Positions 41,587-49,818 of a stretch of DNA of 64,000 nucleotides are shown piece after piece. A program made the position numbers and the translations under genes. Positions within the stretch are counted from its first letter, which is position 1; every line of letters begins with the position of its first letter. The DNA comes from Limimaricola variabilis. GTDB lineage: Bacteria; Pseudomonadota; Alphaproteobacteria; Rhodobacterales; Rhodobacteraceae. Where the stretch lies: NCBI RefSeq assembly GCF_014195545.1, contig NZ_JACIBX010000015.1, forward strand, positions 1 through 64,000, in the 5' to 3' direction. Under the pieces are notes generated by a model that ran no database searches, had not been told where the DNA came from, and saw only the letters and a program-made list of their open reading frames with translations.

Positions 41587-43686
41587 CTAGCCGCCGATCG
41601 TGGCGACGGTGCGCAGCGCGGCCTTCCGATGCACCTCGTTGTGGGAGATGACCTGCGTCATCGGGCTCACCCGTTCGAGCATGGAGCGCACGAAGCTGCG
41701 CACCTCGGGGCTGACCATAAGCGCCGGCCACTCATCGGCCTGCGCGAAGCGCTGGATCTCCTTGCGCGCCTCGAGGACGAATTCCTGCACCCGCTGCGGC
41801 GACATCAGGAAGTTGCGCTCCTCGCCGTTCATCCGGACGGCGGCGTTGAACTCACCCTCCCAGGCCGCCGACATGGTGATCACCGGCACGAAGCCCTGTC
41901 CGTCGGTGAGCGCGTGGCAGATCTGGTTCGACAGGCGGCGGCGGACATGCTCGGTGATCAGCGTCACGCTCGAGGTTGTGCGGTTGGCCTCGGCGATCGC
42001 CTCGACGATCAGCGGCAGGTTGCGGATCGAGATCCGCTCGAGCAGCAGCGCTTGCAGCACGTGCTGCACCAGGATCGCGGGGCTGGTGCCCGAGATCTCG
42101 CCCGCGAGCTTCTGGTAGGGGCGCGGGAGCTTTTCGATCAGCTCCTGCACCGCGCCATAGGTCAGCAGCTCGGGCATGTGCTGTTTGATGATCTCGGTCA
42201 GGTGGGTGGTGATGACGCTTTCGGGGTCGACCACGGTGCAGCCTGCCGCCTCGGCCGTCTCGGCGAGTTGCTGGTCGACCCAGACCACCTCGAGCCCGAA
42301 GGTCGGGTCCTTGGTGCGCTGGCCGGGCAGGTCGATCCCGGCCTCGGAGGGGTTGATCACCATCATGCCGGTGGCTCGCACCTCGGCGGTCGCGGCCCGG
42401 ACGCCCTGCACGGTGATCGCATAGGCGTCCGCCGAAAGCGCCGGGTCGTCCTTGATCCGCACCGAGGGCAGCACGAAGCCGTATTCGCGCGCGAAGAGGT
42501 GGCGCAGGCTCTTGATCTTGCCGGGCAGGGCGGCGTCGGGACGGTTGATCAGCGGCACCAGCGCGCCGCCCAGATCGAGCCGCAGCTCATCGAGCCGCAG
42601 CGTCGCGGCGACGTCGTCCTCGGCCGGGGTCGCCTCGTCGCGCTCGGCCTGGGCGGCCTGCGCCGTCTCGCGCGTCACCCGGGCCTTGGCCTCGCGATCC
42701 ATGACCCAGCCCAGTCCGACCAGCATCAGCGCCAGTATGGCGAAGACCGGCAGCGGGAAGCCCGGCAGCAGGCCGATGCCGAACAGCAGCCCGCCGGCCA
42801 TCCACAGCGCCTTGGGAAAGCGTCCGAGCTGGCTCAGCACCGCTTCGTTCGCCGCACCCTCGGTGCCGCCCTTGGTGACGATCAGGCCGGCGGCGAGCGA
42901 GACGATCAGCGCCGGGATCTGGCTCACCAGTCCGTCGCCGATGGTCAGCGTGGTATAGACGTTCGCCGCCTCGCCGATCGGCAGCCCGTGCTGGACCACG
43001 CCGATCAGGATGCCGCCGACGATGTTGATCATGGTGATGATCAGGCCGGCCACCGCGTCGCCGCGCACGAATTTCGAGGCACCATCCATCGCCCCGAAGA
43101 AGCCGCTCTCGTCTTCGAGTTCCTTGCGCCGCGCCTTGGCCTGCGCCTCGTCGATCAGCCCGGCGCCGAGATCGGCGTCGATCGCCATCTGCTTGCCCGG
43201 CATCGCGTCGAGCGAGAACCGCGCTGAGACCTCGGCGATGCGGGTCGAGCCCTTGGAGATGACGATGAAGTTGATCACCACGAGGATCGCGAAGATCACG
43301 ATGCCGATCACGAAGCTGCCTGCGACGATGAAGCGCGAGAAGCCCTCGATCACCCCGCCCGCGGCGCCGGGACCGGTATGGCCCTGGCTCAGGATCAGCC
43401 GGGTCGAGGCGACGTTGAGCGACAGCCGCAGCATGGTGACCACCAGCAGCAGCGTCGGGAAGGAGTTGAAGTCGAGCGGGCGCGGAATCCACAGCGCCAC
43501 CATCAGGATCAGCGCCGAGAGCGCCAACGACACCGCGAGACCGAGATCGAGCAGCACCGAGGGCAGCGGCACGAACAGCACCGCCAACACCAGCGTCACG
43601 CCGACCGCGAAGCCGACGTCGCGGTTGGCCAGGCCCAGTGCCAGCATCCTGGCCCCGTTGGGCCTGCGGGTGGGTTCGCTGCTCAT
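41587..43686 (-). CDS. flhA: Flagellar export gate protein FlhA
   Basis: 699 aa. Eight N-terminal membrane helices contain the FHIPEP-type segment (VSARFSLDAMPGKQMAIDADLGAGLIDEAQAKARRKELEDESGFFGAMDGASKFVRGDAVAG). The C-terminal cytoplasmic part docks chaperone-substrate complexes. It is the largest export-gate gene, in the order flgB-flgC-fliE-fliQ-sltF-flhA-fliR-flhB on the minus strand. Confidence 0.97.
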   Translation of the reverse strand: MSSEPTRRPNGARMLALGLANRDVGFAVGVTLVLAVLFVPLPSVLLDLGLAVSLALSALILMVALWIPRPLDFNSFPTLLLVVTMLRLSLNVASTRLILSQGHTGPGAAGGVIEGFSRFIVAGSFVIGIVIFAILVVINFIVISKGSTRIAEVSARFSLDAMPGKQMAIDADLGAGLIDEAQAKARRKELEDESGFFGAMDGASKFVRGDAVAGLIITMINIVGGILIGVVQHGLPIGEAANVYTTLTIGDGLVSQIPALIVSLAAGLIVTKGGTEGAANEAVLSQLGRFPKALWMAGGLLFGIGLLPGFPLPVFAILALMLVGLGWVMDREAKARVTRETAQAAQAERDEATPAEDDVAATLRLDELRLDLGGALVPLINRPDAALPGKIKSLRHLFAREYGFVLPSVRIKDDPALSADAYAITVQGVRAATAEVRATGMMVINPSEAGIDLPGQRTKDPTFGLEVVWVDQQLAETAEAAGCTVVDPESVITTHLTEIIKQHMPELLTYGAVQELIEKLPRPYQKLAGEISGTSPAILVQHVLQALLLERISIRNLPLIVEAIAEANRTTSSVTLITEHVRRRLSNQICHALTDGQGFVPVITMSAAWEGEFNAAVRMNGEERNFLMSPQRVQEFVLEARKEIQRFAQADEWPALMVSPEVRSFVRSMLERVSPMTQVISHNEVHRKAALRTVATIGG

Positions 43687-43693
43687 GACCGGC

Positions 43694-44515
43694 TCACGAC
43701 GACGGCGCCGCGCGACCGATCATCGGTCGGAGCGGCGCGTCCGAGTAGATGCCGAAGCGGGCGCCATCGCCGCCACCGACCGACCAGCCGCGTCGGATCG
43801 CGCCGGGCGCGGCGGCAGGGGCCACTGGGGCGCCAGGAGTGGAAGCCGGTGCCGCGCTCCGCATGCCCGGCGCGGCCACGTCCCTGAAGCCGGCGATGCG
43901 CTCGTTAGCGACCTCGATATTGCCGCGCAGCGCCGCGAGATAGACCTTCTGCGCCTCGGGGGTGCGCGAATGATACGCACCGGCGGCGGCGGTCCAGTCG
44001 CCGAACTCCTCATAAAGTCCGCGGAGGAAGCGGGCGGCGTATTCGACGTTGCGGGCCGGATCGAAGCCCTGTGCGACGCCGTCGAAGGCGTCGGGGTGCC
44101 AGCGCAGATTGATCTGCATGCAGCCGACATCGATGCTGTCGATTCCGGCGGCGCGGCGGGCGGCGATCCAGGCGAGCGCCTGATCGCGGTTGTCGAACAG
44201 CCGGCCTTCGCCGGCGGCGTTGACCGCCCAAGGCCAGATCGTCAGGTGGCCGCCGCGCGTCACACCGGCCTCCTGAATACCGATCGCCAGAAGCAGGTTG
44301 CCGGGAATGCGATGGCGCAGCTGGGCGCGCAGGATCTCGGCGACGCAAACGCCGCGCTCGAGCGGCGCGCCCGCCACCGGCGCGCCGGCCGCTGAGATCG
44401 TCTCGCGACCCGCGTTCAGCGCCTCGCTGCCGCGATAGAAATCGCCCCAGCCGGCGAGGCCGGGCCGGGGGGCGAGCGCCGCCACCAGCGCCAAGGCGAG
44501 GCCAAGCCGCCTCAC
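43694..44515 (-). CDS. Flagellum-associated lytic transglycosylase, SltF-like
   Basis: 273 aa with a signal peptide (MRRLGLALALVAALAPRPGLA) and a SLT-type domain. The catalytic Glu82 is in LLAIGIQEAGVT, and GCMQINLRWHPDAF and ARFLRGLYEEFGDWTAAAGAYHS follow. The C-terminal tail is Ala/Pro-rich. In Rhodobacter sphaeroides SltF opens the cell wall for the rod and works with a FlgJ that lacks its own muramidase domain, as here. The start is GTG at 44515, overlapping the fliQ stop. Confidence 0.85.
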   Translation of the reverse strand: MRRLGLALALVAALAPRPGLAGWGDFYRGSEALNAGRETISAAGAPVAGAPLERGVCVAEILRAQLRHRIPGNLLLAIGIQEAGVTRGGHLTIWPWAVNAAGEGRLFDNRDQALAWIAARRAAGIDSIDVGCMQINLRWHPDAFDGVAQGFDPARNVEYAARFLRGLYEEFGDWTAAAGAYHSRTPEAQKVYLAALRGNIEVANERIAGFRDVAAPGMRSAAPASTPGAPVAPAAAPGAIRRGWSVGGGDGARFGIYSDAPLRPMIGRAAPSS

Positions 44516-44781
44516 GCGCCGCCGCTCGCGATCAGGTCGAACACCCGGTCCGACAGCCGGGTCAGCGTGGCGTAGATGAAGGGGGTCGCCGCCAGCAGCC
44601 CGAGGAAGATCGCCACGATCTTGGGCACGAAGGTCAGCGTCATTTCCTGGATCTGGGTCAGCGCCTGAAAGAAGGCGATGGCAAGGCCGACGCCGAGCGC
44701 CAGCGCCAGAATCGGGCCGGAGCCGATCAGCACCGCGAGGATGGTGTCCGACAGGATGTCGTAGGTGTCGCTCTCGGTCAT
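44512..44781 (-). CDS. fliQ: Flagellar export gate protein FliQ
   Basis: An 89-aa protein with two membrane helices. The family core GLAIAFFQALTQIQEMTLTFVPKIVAIFLGL is complete. It joins FliP and FliR in the gate. It overlaps the SltF-like gene by four bases; fliE lies 37 bases upstream. Confidence 0.95.
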   Translation of the reverse strand: MTESDTYDILSDTILAVLIGSGPILALALGVGLAIAFFQALTQIQEMTLTFVPKIVAIFLGLLAATPFIYATLTRLSDRVFDLIASGGA

Positions 44782-44818
44782 CGCCGGGGCCCCTCGCGCC
44801 GCCCGATCGCCAGCGCGA

Positions 44819-45142
44819 TCAGATCGGCATCCGTATGATTTCCTGGTAGGCCTCGACCACCTTGTCGCGCATCGAGATCATCACCTTGACGGTGCTCTCT
44901 AGCTCGAGCGTCGCTTCGACCACCTGCTGCGCGCCGACCTTGCCGGTCAGGCCCTGCTGCGCGACGGCCTCGGCCTGGCGCGTGGTCTCGACCGTCGACT
45001 GCGCGGCGTTGCGCAGCACGTCGGCGAAGCTTTCGCCCGTGCCTTGCGGCTCCGGCGCGACGGGGGAGGTCGTCAGCTCCTGCGACGACTTGTAGGCGCC
45101 ACGGATGTTGGAGGTGGAGAGGATCGAGGAAAACTCGGTCAT
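44819..45142 (-). CDS. fliE: Hook-basal body complex protein FliE
   Basis: A 107-aa adaptor that joins the MS-ring to the rod. The C-terminal part LTGKVGAQQVVEATLELESTVKVMISMRDKVVEAYQEIIRMPI is diagnostic. It lies 13 bases downstream of flgC. Confidence 0.95.
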   Translation of the reverse strand: MTEFSSILSTSNIRGAYKSSQELTTSPVAPEPQGTGESFADVLRNAAQSTVETTRQAEAVAQQGLTGKVGAQQVVEATLELESTVKVMISMRDKVVEAYQEIIRMPI

Positions 45143-45155
45143 CGGTCAGTCAGCC

Positions 45156-45566
45156 CTATCGCAGGAGGTCGATCATCTGGTTGCGCATCTTCCGACCCGC
45201 TTCGAACATGTTCATGTTCGCCTCGTAGCTGCGCGACGCCTCGCGCATGTTGCTCATCTCGAGGATCGGGTTGACGTTCGGCATCTTGACCATGCCTCGC
45301 GCGTCGGCCGCCGGGTGGGCGGGGTCGTGTACGAGCGTGAACGGGCTGTCGTCGCGGCCGATCTTCTCGACCCGCACCATCGACGCACCCAGTTCGCGGT
45401 CGAGCATCTCCTCGAAGGCCAGCGTCTTGCGGCGATAGGGATCGGCACCGGGCGCGTTGCCGGTCGAATCCGCGTTGGCGACGTTCTCGGAGACGATCTT
45501 GAGGCGTTCGCCCTGCGCCCGCATGCCGCTGGCGGCAATGGCGCTGATCGAGGAAAGCGGGTCCAT
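45156..45566 (-). CDS. flgC: Flagellar proximal rod protein FlgC
   Basis: 136 aa. It starts MDPLSSISAIAASGMRAQGERLKIVSENVANADST and ends MSNMREASRSYEANMNMFEAGRKM, both typical of FlgC. It is downstream of flgB by 14 bases. Confidence 0.95.
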   Translation of the reverse strand: MDPLSSISAIAASGMRAQGERLKIVSENVANADSTGNAPGADPYRRKTLAFEEMLDRELGASMVRVEKIGRDDSPFTLVHDPAHPAADARGMVKMPNVNPILEMSNMREASRSYEANMNMFEAGRKMRNQMIDLLR

Positions 45567-45580
45567 CTGTTACTCCTTAC

Positions 45581-45976
45581 TCAGCGCAGGCCGGTTGCCG
45601 ACATGGTCAGCAATTCGTGGCCCTTGCGGTAGAGCTGCGTCGCGAGGCGGTAGCTTTCGCTGACCTCGGCGGCCTTCACGGTCTGCTGTTCGAGCACGAC
45701 GGTGTTGCCGTCGAAGCTGCGCTCCCATGCGGCGGGGTCATCCATCACCCGCGGGCCGCCCTGCGATCCCCCGGTCGAGGTGATGTGGCGCGGATCAGTC
45801 GTGGCCACGCCGCCTGAGCGGGCGCCGGCCATCACCGTCTCGAACCCTGCCACTTCGCGCGCACGGTATTGCGGCGTGTTGGCATTGGCGATGTTCTCGG
45901 AAATCACCTTCTGCCGCGCCGCAAGCCAGTCGAGCCGCTTGGAAGCAAGAGCAAAGAAGGACATGCCGTCGAGCAT
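45581..45976 (-). CDS. flgB: Flagellar proximal rod protein FlgB
   Basis: A 131-aa rod protein with the motif ARQKVISENIANANTPQYRAREVAGFE. The ATG at 45976 has an AAGGAAAAG site just upstream; the frame stays open to 46024, but that would add 16 residues through the promoter region. It leads the flgB-flgC-fliE-fliQ-sltF-flhA-fliR-flhB run and is divergent from fliI. Confidence 0.94.
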   Translation of the reverse strand: MLDGMSFFALASKRLDWLAARQKVISENIANANTPQYRAREVAGFETVMAGARSGGVATTDPRHITSTGGSQGGPRVMDDPAAWERSFDGNTVVLEQQTVKAAEVSESYRLATQLYRKGHELLTMSATGLR

Positions 45977-45996
45977 AAGCTTTTCCTTTTGGACGA

Positions 45997-46021
45997 GCCA
46001 TGAATAGCATGTATAAATTGT
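45997..46021. promoter_or_regulatory. Divergent flgB/fliI region with shared element
   Basis: GCCATGAATAG (45997-46007) differs by one base from GCCATGGATAG at 27386-27396. Only 57 bases separate the two start codons, so both promoters must overlap here. GTATAAAT (46011-46018) is A/T-rich enough for a -10 element. Confidence 0.35.
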
Positions 46022-46033
46022 CATGACTACGGG

Positions 46034-47437
46034 ATGAGCTTCATGCAGACCGCCTTTTCCGAGCTGACGTCACTTGCGCGCAACGCCCCCGAGGCGAGCA
46101 TCACCGGCGAGGTGCGTGCCGTTCTGGGCCTGTCGCTGACGGTGAGCGGCCTCGAACGCGCGGTCGGCATCGGCGGGCGTTGCACCGTGCATGGCGCGCG
46201 CGGCCCGGTTCTCGGCGAGGTGGTCGGCATCGACGCGCGCGGCACGCATCTTCTGCCCTTCGGCTCCTGGGCCGGCGTGGTGGTGGGCGACCGGGTGGAG
46301 CACAGCCCGCGCGGCGACCTGGTGCGGCCCGACGCCTCGTGGATCGGGCGGGTGGTCGACGCGCTGGGCGCGCCGCTCGACGGGCGCGGCCTGCTGGTCG
46401 AGGGCGAGCGCCCGCGCCCGGTCCGCGCCAGCCCGCCCTCGGCCTTCGCGCGGCGCCGGGTCGGTGCCCGGCTCGATACCGGGATCAAGGCGCTCGACGT
46501 CTTCGTGCCGCTCTGCCGCGGCCAACGCATGGGCGTCTTCGCCGGTTCGGGCGTCGGCAAGTCGACCCTGATGGCGATGCTGGCGCGCGGCGCCAAGGCC
46601 GACGTGATCGTCGTCGGGCTGGTGGGCGAGCGTGGCCGGGAGGTGCAGGACTTCATCCAGGAGGATCTGGGCGAGCAGGGCATGGCCCGCACCGTCATGG
46701 TGGTCTCCACCGGGGACGAGCCGCCGCTGATGCGCCGCCAGGCGGCCTGGACCGCCACCGCCGTGGCCGAGCATTTCCGCGACCAGGGGCTCGAGGTGCT
46801 CCTGCTTCTCGACAGCGTCACCCGCTTTGCCATGGCGCAGCGCGAGATCGGGCTGGCGGCGGGGGAGCCGCCGACCGCCAAGGGCTATCCGCCCACCGTC
46901 TTTGCCGAGCTGCCGCAGCTTCTGGAACGCTCCGGCCCCGGCGCCGCGGGGCAGGGCGACATCACCGGGCTCTATACCGTGCTGGTCGATGGCGACGACA
47001 TGAACGAGCCCGTGGCCGACGCGGTGCGCGGCGTGCTCGACGGCCACGTCGTGCTCGACCGCGCGATCGCCGAGCAGGGCCGCTTTCCGGCCGTCAACAT
47101 CCAGAAGAGCATCTCGCGGATGCTGCCCGGCTGCCATTCGTCGGCCGAATACGCGGTGTTGCAGGCCGCCCGCCGCAGCCTTGCGCGCCATGCCGACATG
47201 GAGGAGCTGATCCGCATCGGCGCCTACAAGGACGGCTCCGACGAGGAGGTCGATGCCGCGATCCGCTTCGCCCGTCCCGCCGATGTCTTTCTCAGCCAGC
47301 GCAAGGGCGAGGCGATGGGCGCCGATGAGAGCTTTGCCGAGATCTACCGCATGCTGGGCGAGGCGGGCATTAACGTGACGCTGCCCAAGGCGCCGCAACC
47401 GCCCGCGCCGCTGCGCCGCGCCGATCCTGCGGGCTGA
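46034..47437 (+). CDS. fliI: Flagellum-specific ATPase FliI
   Basis: 467 aa. An F1-beta-like ATPase with Walker A GSGVGKST, the GERGREVQDFI segment, Walker B VLLLLDSVTRFAMAQREIGLAAGEPP and the C-terminal FliI fold. It powers loading of export substrates with FliH and FliJ. No fliJ follows it; the next gene is an Hsp70 relative. A second ATG at 46043 is an alternative start. Confidence 0.96.
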   Translation: MSFMQTAFSELTSLARNAPEASITGEVRAVLGLSLTVSGLERAVGIGGRCTVHGARGPVLGEVVGIDARGTHLLPFGSWAGVVVGDRVEHSPRGDLVRPDASWIGRVVDALGAPLDGRGLLVEGERPRPVRASPPSAFARRRVGARLDTGIKALDVFVPLCRGQRMGVFAGSGVGKSTLMAMLARGAKADVIVVGLVGERGREVQDFIQEDLGEQGMARTVMVVSTGDEPPLMRRQAAWTATAVAEHFRDQGLEVLLLLDSVTRFAMAQREIGLAAGEPPTAKGYPPTVFAELPQLLERSGPGAAGQGDITGLYTVLVDGDDMNEPVADAVRGVLDGHVVLDRAIAEQGRFPAVNIQKSISRMLPGCHSSAEYAVLQAARRSLARHADMEELIRIGAYKDGSDEEVDAAIRFARPADVFLSQRKGEAMGADESFAEIYRMLGEAGINVTLPKAPQPPAPLRRADPAG

Positions 47438-47519
47438 GGGGCTTCCCTCGGCGCTCACGCGGGGCTAGACCGGTCCGCTCGGTTTGGCCCGCGAGGGCCG
47501 TTCAGCACGGAGCGCATGC

Positions 47520-48773
47520 ATGACCCCCACCGCCTGCGGCATCGATTTCGGCACCTCCAACTCCACGCTGGGGCTCGGCCGCCCGGATGGCGCGCAACTG
47601 ATCGCGCTCGAAGGCGAGGAGGCGACGCTTCCCAGCGCAGTGTTCTGGGAGGTGGACGACCCGGCGCCGATCTTCGGCCGCGCCGCGATCGCGGCCTATG
47701 CCGAGGGCGAGGACGGGCGGCTGCTGCGCGGGCTCAAGAGCACGTTGGGATCGTCGTTGATCACAGAGCGCACCGCCATCGGTCGCCGGTCGGTCAGCTT
47801 CGTCGAAATCCTGGGGCGCTATTTCGGGCATCTGCGCGCGCGGCTCGACGCGGTCGCGCCGGGGATCGAGCGGGCGGTGCTGGGCCGTCCGGTGCATTTC
47901 GTCGACGATGACCCGGAGGGTGACCGCGCAGCCCAAGGCGCGCTGGAAGAGATCGCGCGCGGCGCGGGTTTCGCCGAGGTCGGCTTCCAGTACGAGCCGA
48001 TCGCCGCCGCGCTGCATTACGAGAGCGGCATCTCGGAAGAGGAGCTGGTGCTCATCGTCGATATCGGCGGCGGCACTTCGGACTTCTCGGTGGTGCGGGT
48101 CGGCCCCGGTCGCCGGGCCCGTCCCGATCGCGCCGACGACATCCTCGCCAATGACGGCATCCGCGTCGGCGGCACCGATCTCGACCGGCTGCTGAGCCTC
48201 GCGGCGGCGATGCCGCACTTGGGCCTCGGGAGCCCGATCCGGGGCGGCAAGGGCGAGATGCCGCGCCATTACTACGTCGATTTCGCCACCTGGCATCGCA
48301 TCAACCGGCTTTATGCGGCCCGGGCCCTGTCGGACCTGAAGGCACTGCTGCGCGAGGCGGACGCGCCCGAGCGCGTGGAACGAATGCTGCGCGCGGTCGA
48401 GAATCGGCGCGGCCACGCCATCGCGATGGCGGTGGAAGGGGTCAAGGTCGCGCTTTCCGAGGCCGAGGCAGCGCGACTGGAACTCAAGCCACTGGTCGGC
48501 GGTCCGAACCCGGTGGTTACGCGCGAGGCCTTCGAGGTGGCGATCGCGGCGCCGCTGGCGCGGATCGGGGCGCGGATCGAGACCGTGCTGGCGCAGGCCG
48601 GGGTCGGCGCGTCGGCGATCGGCACCGTGTTCATGACCGGGGGTTCGTCGCGCCTGCCGGTGCTGCGGGGCCTGGTTCAGACGCTACTGCCGGAGGCACG
48701 GATCGCCACGGGCGACATGCTGGGCTCGGTCGGGACCGGCCTGGCGCTCGACGCCGGGCGGCGCTTCGGCTGA
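47520..48773 (+). CDS. YegD-like Hsp70-family protein
   Basis: 417 aa with only the actin/Hsp70 ATPase part and no substrate-binding domain. Phosphate 1 is CGIDFGTSNSTLGLGRPDG, phosphate 2 is LIVDIGGGTSDFSVVRVG, and the adenosine segment is VFMTGGSSRLPVLRGLV. It resembles E. coli YegD, whose function is poorly known. It lies 82 bases after fliI on the same strand and may simply be a neighbour. I used the ATG at 47520. Confidence 0.88.
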   Translation: MTPTACGIDFGTSNSTLGLGRPDGAQLIALEGEEATLPSAVFWEVDDPAPIFGRAAIAAYAEGEDGRLLRGLKSTLGSSLITERTAIGRRSVSFVEILGRYFGHLRARLDAVAPGIERAVLGRPVHFVDDDPEGDRAAQGALEEIARGAGFAEVGFQYEPIAAALHYESGISEEELVLIVDIGGGTSDFSVVRVGPGRRARPDRADDILANDGIRVGGTDLDRLLSLAAAMPHLGLGSPIRGGKGEMPRHYYVDFATWHRINRLYAARALSDLKALLREADAPERVERMLRAVENRRGHAIAMAVEGVKVALSEAEAARLELKPLVGGPNPVVTREAFEVAIAAPLARIGARIETVLAQAGVGASAIGTVFMTGGSSRLPVLRGLVQTLLPEARIATGDMLGSVGTGLALDAGRRFG

Positions 48774-48789
48774 GCGGTCCTGAAACGCA

Positions 48790-48818
48790 AAGGACCCGGG
48801 GCTAGGCCCCGGGTCCTT
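48790..48818. terminator. Bidirectional terminator between yegD-like gene and livM
   Basis: A perfect 13-bp stem (48790-48802 with 48806-48818) with a 3-nt loop TAG. It lies between two convergent genes. Short T-rich stretches occur on both sides. Confidence 0.75.
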
Positions 48819-48837
48819 CATTGTCCTGGAAGCGGTC

Positions 48838-49818
48838 TCAGAGCGGCCGCTTGATCCAGCGCGAGATCACGCCGACCACGCCTTCGCGGAACAGCAGCAC
48901 GCCGAGCACGAAGATCACGCCCTGGATCACCGTGACCCAGGCGCCCATCGAGGCGAGGTAGTTCTGCATCGTCACCACGATGGTCGCCCCCATCAGCGGG
49001 CCGAAGATCGTGCCGACACCGCCCAGAAGCGTCATCAGCACCACCTCGCCCGACATCGACCAGTGCACGTCGGTCAGCGAGGCAAGCTGGAACACCTGAC
49101 TCTTGGTCGCCCCGGCGAGCCCGGCAAAGCCGGCGGAGAGCATGAAGACCAGAAGCTTGTAGCGGTTGACCCGGTAGCCCAGTGAGATCGCGCGCGGCTC
49201 GTTCTCGCGGATCGCCTTGAGCACCTGCCCGAAGGGCGAGTGCACGATCCGGTAGAGGAACAGGATGCCGCCGAAGGTCACGGCCAGCACGAGGTAGTAG
49301 AGCGCCTCGTTGCTGTTGACCGGAAACAGGCCGAACAGCTCGCCGCGCGGTACCGACTGGATGCCGTCCTCGCCGCCGGTGAACTCGGCCTGCAGTGCGA
49401 AGAAGTAGACCATCTGCGCGAAGGCCAGCGTGACCATGGCGAAATAGATGCCCTGCCGCCGGATCGCCAACGCGCCGATCGCGAGACCGAGCAGCGCGGC
49501 GGCTGCCGTACCCACCAGGATCGAGGCCTCGGGCGTCCAGCCCCAGACCTTGGAGGCATGGGCCGCAACGTAGCTCGCGCCGCCGAAATAGGCGGCGTGG
49601 CCGAAGGACAAAAGCCCACCGAAGCCCAAGAGCAGGTTGAAGGCCGCCGCGAAGAGGGCGAAGCACATCACCTTCATCGCGAAGACCGGGTAGACCAGCA
49701 TCGGCAGCACGGCGAGCACGATGAACAGCACCGCGAAGATCGCCATGTGCAGCTTGGACATGCCAACCGTCGCCGGGCGACGCTCGTTCTCGGTGGCCTG
49801 GATGTCGCTCACGCTCAT
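48838..49818 (-). CDS. livM: LIV-type ABC transporter permease LivM
   Basis: 326 aa with about nine to ten membrane segments. The family pattern NLLLGFGGLLSFGHAAYFGGASYVAA, then IRENEPRAISLGYRVNRYKLLVFMLSAGFAGLAGA, is intact. It pairs with LivH. The ATG at 49818 overlaps the livH stop; the frame continues open upstream through livH, but that part has no family resemblance. Confidence 0.93.
   Translation of the reverse strand: MSVSDIQATENERRPATVGMSKLHMAIFAVLFIVLAVLPMLVYPVFAMKVMCFALFAAAFNLLLGFGGLLSFGHAAYFGGASYVAAHASKVWGWTPEASILVGTAAAALLGLAIGALAIRRQGIYFAMVTLAFAQMVYFFALQAEFTGGEDGIQSVPRGELFGLFPVNSNEALYYLVLAVTFGGILFLYRIVHSPFGQVLKAIRENEPRAISLGYRVNRYKLLVFMLSAGFAGLAGATKSQVFQLASLTDVHWSMSGEVVLMTLLGGVGTIFGPLMGATIVVTMQNYLASMGAWVTVIQGVIFVLGVLLFREGVVGVISRWIKRPL

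Noticed and set aside
41629-43227. A 532-codon open frame on the plus strand opposite flhA
   Set aside because: Antisense to a full-length flhA; the translation is rich in His, Arg and Asp with no recognisable domain.
47520-48773. YegD-like gene as a missing flagellar export chaperone
   Set aside because: It lies 82 bases past fliI but belongs to a widespread Hsp70-like family without flagellar links; position alone is not enough.
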